Part shown: one piece after another, positions 58,055-64,000 of the stretch
How positions within the stretch are numbered: the stretch's first letter is position 1
Layout of the letters: every line of letters starts with the position of its first letter
Origin: Rugamonas violacea
Lineage (GTDB): Bacteria; Pseudomonadota; Gammaproteobacteria; Burkholderiales; Burkholderiaceae_D
Assembly: GCF_016461825.1 (NCBI RefSeq)
Contig: NZ_JAEMNU010000113.1
Location: 59,908 to 123,907, forward strand
Direction: 5' to 3'
DNA: 64,000 bases
Translations under genes and position numbers: made by a program
The notes under the pieces: generated by a model
The model's input: the letters and a program-made list of their open reading frames with translations, nothing else
Database searches by the model: none
Told to the model about the DNA's origin: nothing

Positions 58055-59569
58055 TTACAGCGCGAAGCCGAGCAGCGCTTCGACGCGGGCGATGCCCTCC
58101 TCGCCTTGAATCAATTGCGTGGCCGACTCGATGTCCGGTGCCAGAATACGGTCGCCGACGTACACCGCGACCTGCTCGCGCAGCACGCCCAGCGCCGCCC
58201 GCGTCGCCGGCGCCAGCGACTCGACCGGATAGAACTCCAAGGCCTGGCCGGCCGCCAGCAGTTCCAGCGCCAGCACCCGTTCGACGTTCTCGATCACCTG
58301 CAAGGTCTTCAACGCGGCCGGCGTGGCCAGGCTCAGATGGTCCTCTTGCAGCGCCGAGGTGACGTAGTTGTCCACCACCATCGGCTGCGACAGCACCTTG
58401 TTCTCGGCCACCAGCGAGGCGGCGACGTATTGCACGATCATCAGGCCGGAGTTGAGGCCGCTACCCTCGACCAAAAACGGCGGCAGCCCGCTGACCAACG
58501 GATTCACCAGCCGGTCGATGCGCCGCTCGGCCACACCGCCCAGCTCGGCCAGCGCGATGGTCAGCAGATCGGCGGCGAAGGCCATCGACTGGCCATGCGG
58601 ATTGGCCTGCGACACCACCCGGTAATCCTCCGGCGTGCCCAGCACGATCGGATTGTCGGTGGCCGAGGCCAGCTCGATGTTGACCTGCGCCGCCACATGG
58701 GCGATCTGGTCGCGGCTGGCGCCATGGATGTGCGGAATCGCCCGCAGGCTCAGCGCGTCCTGCGTGCGCAGTCCCTGCGCGCCGCGCAGCAAGGCACTGC
58801 CGGCCAACAACGCGCGCAGATTGCGCCCCACCCGCTGCGCGCCGGCGTGCGGTTTGAGCGCCAACACCTCGGCGTCGAAGGCCACCGTCTGGCCTTGCAA
58901 CGCCTCGAAGCTCATCGCGCCGACGATGTCGGCCCACTTCTGCAAACGCGCCGCCCGGCTCAGCGCCACGCACAAGACGCCGGTCATGCACGGCGTGCCG
59001 TTGACCAGGCTCAGGCCGTCCTTGGCGCCCAAGGTCAGCGTCGGCAGGCCGGCCCGCGCCAGGGCCACCGGCGCCGCCAGCGTCTCGCCCTGCACGCGTA
59101 CCCGCCACAGGCCGACCAGCGGCAGGCCGATGTGCGCCATGTGCGTCAGGTAGCCGACCGAGCCGCGCGCCGGCACCAGCGGCACGATGCCGTGGTTGAG
59201 CAGGTCCACCAGGCCGTCGACCAGCGCCGGACTGATGCCCGACTTGCCGTGCGCATAATTGGCGACCTGGGCGCAGATGATCGCCCGCACCAGCTCGTCC
59301 GCCATCGGCGCGCCGACGCCGCAGGCATGGCTCTTGAGCGTGTTCAGCGACAACTCGGGCAGCGACTCCGGTGCCAGCAACTGCTCGCTCAGCGCGCCCA
59401 GCCCGGTGTTGATGCCGTAGGCGCGCACCCGGTCGGCCACCACCCGCTCGACCACCCGGCGCGCCGCCAGCAGGCGTTGGCGCGCCAGCGGCCCCAGCGA
59501 CAACGTCGCGCCATGCGCCACGCAGACCACCTGGCGCCAATCCAACACCACATCATCCAGCTCAACCAT
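58055..59569 (-). CDS. HAL/PAL-family lyase lacking the MIO motif; candidate ergothionase
   Basis: 504 residues from the ATG at 59569 (MVELDDVVLDWRQ). The ammonia-lyase fold is clear: YGINTGLGALSEQ (about 52-64), NTLKSHACGVGAPM, LVNGTPCMTGV, HIHGASRDQI and SATDNPIVLG. Where histidine ammonia-lyase has G-S-V-G-A-S-G-D-L-A-P-L, this protein reads GSVGYLTHMAHIG (136-148), so the Ala-Ser-Gly that forms the MIO cofactor is deleted with no frame break. It cannot be an ordinary HutH. Ergothionase, which eliminates trimethylamine from ergothioneine, is a MIO-less member of this fold; the quaternary-amine importer next door fits. Confidence 0.7.
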   Translation of the reverse strand: MVELDDVVLDWRQVVCVAHGATLSLGPLARQRLLAARRVVERVVADRVRAYGINTGLGALSEQLLAPESLPELSLNTLKSHACGVGAPMADELVRAIICAQVANYAHGKSGISPALVDGLVDLLNHGIVPLVPARGSVGYLTHMAHIGLPLVGLWRVRVQGETLAAPVALARAGLPTLTLGAKDGLSLVNGTPCMTGVLCVALSRAARLQKWADIVGAMSFEALQGQTVAFDAEVLALKPHAGAQRVGRNLRALLAGSALLRGAQGLRTQDALSLRAIPHIHGASRDQIAHVAAQVNIELASATDNPIVLGTPEDYRVVSQANPHGQSMAFAADLLTIALAELGGVAERRIDRLVNPLVSGLPPFLVEGSGLNSGLMIVQYVAASLVAENKVLSQPMVVDNYVTSALQEDHLSLATPAALKTLQVIENVERVLALELLAAGQALEFYPVESLAPATRAALGVLREQVAVYVGDRILAPDIESATQLIQGEEGIARVEALLGFAL

Positions 59570-59683
59570 GCTCGCCCTCGTGTCCTGTTCCCGTGTCGAA
59601 CACTCGCGTCCAACACCCGTGCCCGCACCCTCTTCCCGCCCGCACCCTTGCCATATAAACACTTCAGAAACCGCCAACTTGTC

Positions 59684-59722
59684 GTTCCCGCGCAGGCGGG
59701 AACCTATGCCGAACCAATCGGC
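59684..59722. repeat. REP-like intergenic palindromes
   Basis: GTTCCCGC-GCAG-GCGGGAAC (59684-59703) is a perfect 8-bp stem, followed by GCCGA-ACCAA-TCGGC (59708-59722). The CCCGCGCAGGCGGGAA core is a widespread dispersed intergenic repeat in betaproteobacteria. It sits in the 260-bp gap between the permease and lyase genes and may end or stabilise transcripts. Confidence 0.75.
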
Positions 59723-59829
59723 ATGCGGGGCATGGCTTCCCGCCCGCGCGGCGATCCGCCGATGCAAAATGACGGATGTCGAGACTCCCATATGCCGTCC
59801 CGCCCGCCCACCAACTGCTTGCCGCGCGC

Positions 59830-60582
59830 CTAGCGCCAAGGCGTCAAGCGACGCTCCAGCAGCCGCATCGAATAATCGCTAACGATGGCCAACAGCGCCA
59901 CCGCGACAGCGCCCTCCATCACCTGCGCCGCGTTGTTGACGGCCAAGCCGGAAATGATCGGCGTGCCCAGGCTGACGCCGCCCACCATCGGCGCCAGCGA
60001 TGCCGTGGCGACCAGCAACAGCAAACTGCCGCGCACGCCCGCCAAGATGGCCGGCAGCGCCAATGGAATCTCGACGGCGAACAAGCGCCGCAGCGGCCCC
60101 ATGCCCAGACCCTCGGCGGCCCGCTTGAGCTCGCCGTCCACCTGGTCCAGGCCGGTCAGGGTGCCTTGCACCGTCGCCATCAAACCGTAGGTGAACAGCG
60201 CGAAGGCGATGGCCTCGGAGCCGAAGCCGAAGATCGGCGTGGCCAGAAACAGCACGGCGACCGGCGGCAAGGTCTGCCCCAGCGTCACCGTGTTGGACAG
60301 CAGCGGCAGCAAGACCCGGCCCCGGCTGCGCGTGGCCCAGACGGCCAGCGGCACGCCGAGCAACAGCACGCCGGCCATCGCCGTGGCGACGATCAGCAGA
60401 TGGCTGCAGGCCGCCTCAAGCAAGCTGATCCGTTCAAACAGCACCGCCTGGCCCGGCGCGGCCAGGGGTTCCAGCGCCGCGCGCCACCACGACTCGCGGC
60501 TGAACAGCAGCCACAGCGCCGGCCAAGCCAGCAGGCCCGGCGCGAAGCCCGGCGCGAAGCGCGATTTGCGCGGCTTACTCAT
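59830..60582 (-). CDS. Quaternary-amine-type ABC permease (OpuBB-like), small
   Basis: 250 residues from the ATG at 60582 (MSKPRKSRFAPG), ATGA overlap with the ATPase gene. Five to six helices and the ATPase-coupling loop GELKRAAEGLGMGPLRRLFAVEIPLALPAI (about 160-190, family EAA-type motif). It matches the glycine betaine/choline/carnitine class of permeases. A 260-bp gap with a REP-like element separates it from the lyase gene. Confidence 0.88.
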   Translation of the reverse strand: MSKPRKSRFAPGFAPGLLAWPALWLLFSRESWWRAALEPLAAPGQAVLFERISLLEAACSHLLIVATAMAGVLLLGVPLAVWATRSRGRVLLPLLSNTVTLGQTLPPVAVLFLATPIFGFGSEAIAFALFTYGLMATVQGTLTGLDQVDGELKRAAEGLGMGPLRRLFAVEIPLALPAILAGVRGSLLLLVATASLAPMVGGVSLGTPIISGLAVNNAAQVMEGAVAVALLAIVSDYSMRLLERRLTPWR

Positions 60583-61544
60583 GGCGTCAAGGCAAAGTCT
60601 GCCAACACCAGATGGCCAACCGCCTCGCCGGCGCCGTCGACCACCACCAGTTCCGCCTGACCGCCCAGCAACTTGCTCAGCGCGGCGCGCGCGCTGGTGT
60701 GCAGCGCCACCCGCTCGGCGCCGGCCGCTCCGGCCGCCAACGCGCCGCCGACACGGCCGCCGGCGCCGGTGCCGGCGCGGCGCATGAAGTCGGCCACGCT
60801 GTGCCGCGCCAGCCGCTTGAGTTCCGGCTCCTGGCCGATGAACAGTGCGGCGAAGGCGTCGGCCGGCTGGCGCAGCAAGACGTCCGGCTCGGCGTACTGC
60901 ACCACCGCGCCGTCGCGCATCAGGCAGATCTTGTCGCCGAGACGGATCGCCTCGTCGATGTCGTGGGTGACGAAAACGATGGTCTTGCGCACGTCGCGCT
61001 GGATGCGCAGCAACTCGTCCTGCAACTGCTCGCGGCTGATCGGATCGAGCGCGCTGAACGGCTCGTCCATCAGCAGCACGGCCGGGTCGGCCGCCAGGGC
61101 GCGGGCGATGCCGACGCGCTGCTGCTGTCCGCCGGACAACTCCTTCGGATAACGCGCGCCGTAACGCTGCGGCTCCAGTTGCACCAGCGCCAGCACCTCG
61201 TCGGCGCGGCGCAAACGCCTGGCCTTGTCCCAGCCCAGCAACTGCGGCACCACGGCGACGTTCTCGCGCACCGTCAAATGCGGAAACAGGCCGCCGCTCT
61301 GGATCACATAGCCGATCGAGCGGCGCAGCAGTACCGGATCGAGGTCCAGCGCGTCCTTGCCGCCGATCAAAATCTGCCCGGCGCTCGGTTCGACCATGCG
61401 GTTCACCACCCGCAGCAAGGTGGACTTGCCGCAACCCGAAGGCCCGATCAGCACCACCAGCTTGCCCTGCTCGATGTTCAGGTCGGCACGGTTCAGCGCG
61501 ACCACGCCGTCGTAGCGCTTGTCGATGTGTTTCAATTCGATCAT
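60579..61544 (-). CDS. Quaternary-amine-type ABC ATPase (OpuBA/ProV-like)
   Basis: 321 residues. Walker A GPSGCGKST (about 33-41), signature LSGGQQQRVGIARAL, Walker B VLLMDEPFSALD and FVTHDIDEAIRLGD with the switch His. The C-terminal 80 or so residues (SVADFMRRAG... to VVVDGAGEAVGHLVLADF) look like a reduced CBS-type regulatory domain, as in OpuA/ProV proteins that sense ionic strength or ligand. ATGA overlaps on both sides. Confidence 0.92.
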   Translation of the reverse strand: MIELKHIDKRYDGVVALNRADLNIEQGKLVVLIGPSGCGKSTLLRVVNRMVEPSAGQILIGGKDALDLDPVLLRRSIGYVIQSGGLFPHLTVRENVAVVPQLLGWDKARRLRRADEVLALVQLEPQRYGARYPKELSGGQQQRVGIARALAADPAVLLMDEPFSALDPISREQLQDELLRIQRDVRKTIVFVTHDIDEAIRLGDKICLMRDGAVVQYAEPDVLLRQPADAFAALFIGQEPELKRLARHSVADFMRRAGTGAGGRVGGALAAGAAGAERVALHTSARAALSKLLGGQAELVVVDGAGEAVGHLVLADFALTP

Positions 61545-62992
61545 GCCCGCACTCCTTGCGGCAGCCAGACCCAGGCCAACAGGCGGGTCAAGGCGTCGGC
61601 GCCGACGCTGAGGGCGACCACCGGCAACGATCCCAGCAACACCAGATCGGCCACCGACTGCTCGGTGCCGCGCAGCAGGAAGTAGCCGAGGCCGCCGGCG
61701 TTGACCAGCACCGCCACCGTCGTCAGTCCGATCAGCAACAACAAGGCGGCGCGCAGACCCTGGATGAAAAACGGCGCGGCCAAGGGCAGCTCGACGCGCC
61801 AGAAAATCTGCCGCGCGCTCATGCCCATGCCCTTGGCGGCCTCAAGAATGGCGGCCGGCACGCTCTTCAGGCCGGTATGCGTCTGCAGCACCACCGGCCA
61901 GATGCCATACAGCACCAGCGCGACGATGGCCGGCGCGCTGCCAAGTCCGCGCACGCCCAGCGTGGCCAGCGGCGACGACCATTGCGCATCGGCCCAGGCG
62001 GCGGCGCCGTTGGCCAGCAATTGGTCGAGCAACTGATACAGCGACACGCCCAACACCGGCAGCAACAACAGCAGACCGAGCGCCAGCGCCACGCCATGCA
62101 CCAGCGCCAGCACGGGCGAGGTCCGGCGCCGCAACAGCCAGCGGCCGGCGACGGCGAACAGCAGCAGCCCGGCGCCGAAAGCCAGCACGCCGCCGAGCGT
62201 CAAGCAGCGGCCATAGGCGGACAACAAGGGCAGCAACAGGCCGAACAAGGCGATCGACGGTATGGTTTGCAGGAAGCCGGTGACGCCCAGCAACAGGTTT
62301 TCATAGGCCGGCCGGCGCGCCGCCAACTGGCCGATGGCGGCGCCGGCCAGCAGGGCAAACGGCAGCGCGGCCAGCACCAGCAACAGGTGGCGGACCAATT
62401 CCTGCTGAAAAACGGCGGCGACCTCGCGGTATTCGAGCACGATGCCAAGATGTTGAAATGGCGCCAAGCAAGCCAGAGCGGCCAACGCCAGCACGGGCAG
62501 CGGCAACAATTGCGGCGCCTCGGCGTAGAGGGCGAAGCCGGCCACATACAGCGCGGCGACGCCGCTCCAGGCGCCGGCGGCGATGCCGACGCGGGCGAAT
62601 TCATTGTCGGCGGTCAGGCCGGCCGCGCCAAAACTCAGCGCGGCAAAACCGGCCGCCGCCGCGACGCTGAGCGCCACTGCCAGGGGCAGCGCGCGCCTGC
62701 GGCCGGGCGCCAGCAGCGCGCCGCCGGCCAACGCCAGCCAAGCGGCCGCCACCAGCCAGCCCCAGCCGCCCCAGCCGCTCCAGCCGCCCGTCAGCGCGAA
62801 CAGGCCGAAGGCGTCGCCATCCGCCACTACCCGGTTCTGCCGCAGCACGACGAAGGGCCATTGCAGAGAAAGCAAGCCGAGCAAGGCGGCCAGCAGCGCG
62901 ACGATGTTGGGACGCGCCGGCCATCCTGTCGCCTTCACGCCGACCTTGCGCAGCAATGGCAAAACAAGCGGCAAACCCGGCGCCGTGCTCAT
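61541..62992 (-). CDS. Quaternary-amine-type ABC permease (YehY/OpuBB-like), large
   Basis: 483 residues from the ATG at 62992, ATGA overlap with the binding protein gene. The N-terminal half adds five or so helices to the transport core, which has TGFLQTIPSIALFGLLLPLL and the coupling loop ILEAAKGMGMSARQIFWRVELPLAAP (about 395-420). The long form resembles YehY-type permeases that carry extra helices. With the small permease it makes a heterodimeric channel. Confidence 0.88.
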   Translation of the reverse strand: MSTAPGLPLVLPLLRKVGVKATGWPARPNIVALLAALLGLLSLQWPFVVLRQNRVVADGDAFGLFALTGGWSGWGGWGWLVAAAWLALAGGALLAPGRRRALPLAVALSVAAAAGFAALSFGAAGLTADNEFARVGIAAGAWSGVAALYVAGFALYAEAPQLLPLPVLALAALACLAPFQHLGIVLEYREVAAVFQQELVRHLLLVLAALPFALLAGAAIGQLAARRPAYENLLLGVTGFLQTIPSIALFGLLLPLLSAYGRCLTLGGVLAFGAGLLLFAVAGRWLLRRRTSPVLALVHGVALALGLLLLLPVLGVSLYQLLDQLLANGAAAWADAQWSSPLATLGVRGLGSAPAIVALVLYGIWPVVLQTHTGLKSVPAAILEAAKGMGMSARQIFWRVELPLAAPFFIQGLRAALLLLIGLTTVAVLVNAGGLGYFLLRGTEQSVADLVLLGSLPVVALSVGADALTRLLAWVWLPQGVRA

Positions 62993-63960
62993 TTCAGAAA
63001 ACCCTTCTCCCGCAGATACTGCTCGGCCACCTTGGCGCCGGACTGGCCGCCCACCACGATCCTGGCGTTCAGACGCGACAATGTGGCTGTATCGAGCGTA
63101 GCAAAAATCGGCGCGACGATGGTGCCGATGGCCGGGTATTTTTTCAGGGCATCACTCCGCACCGTCAACACCGGCTGGTAGACCTCGACCGCCGCGCGCG
63201 GATCGCTCAGCGCCAGCAGGCCCAGCGCGGCCAGTTGGCCGTCGGTGCCGTAGGCCATCGCCACGTTGGCGCCGCTGGTGCCCTGCGCCGCCGCCGTTTC
63301 CGTCTGGGCGGTATTGCCGCCCGGCAGAATGATCAGCTGCGTCGGTTTCAGCTTGAAAGCATAGGCCGCCTCGAAGGCTTTCAGGCCGTCGTCGCGGTCG
63401 ACGAACTCCTGGCTGGCCACCAGCTTGACGGGCTTGCCGGCGTTGACGTGGCGGGCCAGGTCGGCCAGCGAGACCAGTCCTTCGGCCGCCGCCAGCTTTT
63501 TCGGCACCGCCAGCGCGTAGCTGACGTTGGCCGGCGCCGGCTTCAGCCAAACGATTTGATGTTGTTCCAGGTCGGCCTTGGCGCCGGCGGCGTAGGCCTT
63601 GGCGGCGTCCTTGAAGGTGCCGGCCGGAAACTTGACGTTCTTGATCAGGTAGGGAGCGTTGCCGGTGTATTCGGGATACAGGTCGATCTCGCCCTCCAGC
63701 AAGGCCTTGCGCACCACTTGGGTGGCGCCGGTGCCGCAACGCTCGTTGACCTTGATGCCCTTGGCCTCCAGCGCCAGCCGCACCAGCGGGCACAACAGCG
63801 AACCCTCGGTGTCGATCTTCGAGCCGATGGTGATGCCGGCCGAGGCCGGCGCCGGCGCCGCCAGGGCCGTGAGGGGCAGGCCGAATTGCAGCGCCACCAA
63901 CAGGCCGAAGGTGGCCAGGCGCGGCCGGACGGCGCTTGCCGCCTCGCGCGCCGCCGGCAC
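62989..63960 (-). CDS. OpuBC/EgtU-like quaternary-amine ABC binding protein
   Basis: 323 residues from a GTG at 63960, the only start in frame within the window; the frame stays open to the edge, so the true start could be upstream. Signal peptide-like LATFGLLVALQFGLPLTALA then mature sequence ITIGSKIDTEGSLLCPLVRLAL, GTGATQVVRKALLEGEIDLYPEYTGNAPY and QEFVDRDDGLKAFEAAY, all typical of the OpuBC class that binds betaines, choline, carnitine or ergothioneine via aromatic residues. It feeds the permeases and ATPase encoded downstream. Confidence 0.85.
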   Translation of the reverse strand: MPAAREAASAVRPRLATFGLLVALQFGLPLTALAAPAPASAGITIGSKIDTEGSLLCPLVRLALEAKGIKVNERCGTGATQVVRKALLEGEIDLYPEYTGNAPYLIKNVKFPAGTFKDAAKAYAAGAKADLEQHQIVWLKPAPANVSYALAVPKKLAAAEGLVSLADLARHVNAGKPVKLVASQEFVDRDDGLKAFEAAYAFKLKPTQLIILPGGNTAQTETAAAQGTSGANVAMAYGTDGQLAALGLLALSDPRAAVEVYQPVLTVRSDALKKYPAIGTIVAPIFATLDTATLSRLNARIVVGGQSGAKVAEQYLREKGFLK

Positions 63961-64000
63961 ACCGGCAAGACCCCGAGACGTAACCCTGGGGTGGGGGGGC

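Noticed and set aside
58055..59569. Annotation as ordinary histidine ammonia-lyase (hutH)
   Set aside because: The Ala-Ser-Gly cofactor motif is missing and no other hut genes (hutU, hutI, hutG) are nearby.

Overview
The window is GC-rich, densely packed chromosomal DNA with short gaps and many ATGA or GTGA stop/start overlaps. An exosortase-A (PEP-CTERM) exopolysaccharide locus, a caa3-type oxidase, a CobN/ChlID cobalamin operon and several TonB/ABC uptake systems together suggest a betaproteobacterium of the Oxalobacteraceae type (Massilia, Duganella or Janthinobacterium-like). That placement is an inference from gene content; no rRNA or tRNA gene was seen.

Layout. 1-12.3 kb: exosortase-associated polysaccharide genes. 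Four + strand genes (hydrolase end, glycosyltransferase, TPR protein, O-antigen ligase-like protein) converge on a - strand set encoding the regulators PrsR and PrsK, the initiating sugar transferase, a UDP-GlcNAc 4-epimerase and a UDP-GlcNAc 6-dehydrogenase. An 850-bp gene-free region follows, with a sigma54-like site, then a lone membrane acyltransferase (13.2-14.2 kb). 14.2-22.2 kb: a - strand operon for a caa3-type cytochrome c oxidase with two subunit III genes, led by two exported proline-rich proteins and a four-helix membrane protein of unknown function.

22.3-40.5 kb: a 15-gene cobalamin operon on the - strand. It starts at a sigma70-type promoter and cobalamin riboswitch (40.2-40.46 kb), runs through cobalt uptake (cbtB, cbtA), cobaltochelatase (cobN, chlID) and corrin-ring enzymes, including CbiX-CobH and CobJ-CobK fusions, and ends with a cysteine-free CobW-like GTPase and HupE before a terminator at 22.3 kb.

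40.5-54.8 kb: a subtilase, then a - strand locus that looks like iron-regulated metallophore production and uptake. It encodes a TonB receptor behind a Fur-box-like site, a 2-oxoglutarate oxygenase, SbnB-, SbnH- and SbnA-like enzymes, a MATE exporter, FecBCDE-type import and a ParB-like SbnI-type protein. No NIS synthetase or NRPS gene is present. 54.9-56.0 kb: an unusual zinc-ribbon protein with R/K-rich repeats.

56.2-64 kb: a - strand locus with a quaternary-amine-type ABC importer, a histidine ammonia-lyase homologue that lacks the Ala-Ser-Gly cofactor motif (a candidate ergothionase), a desaturase and a PhnD-like protein. The most plausible reading is ergothioneine uptake and breakdown. 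A theme across the window is in-frame simple repeats in coding sequence (hexamers, poly-Ala, His-Gly, Pro-Thr, octapeptides) and short tandem repeats next to gene starts.
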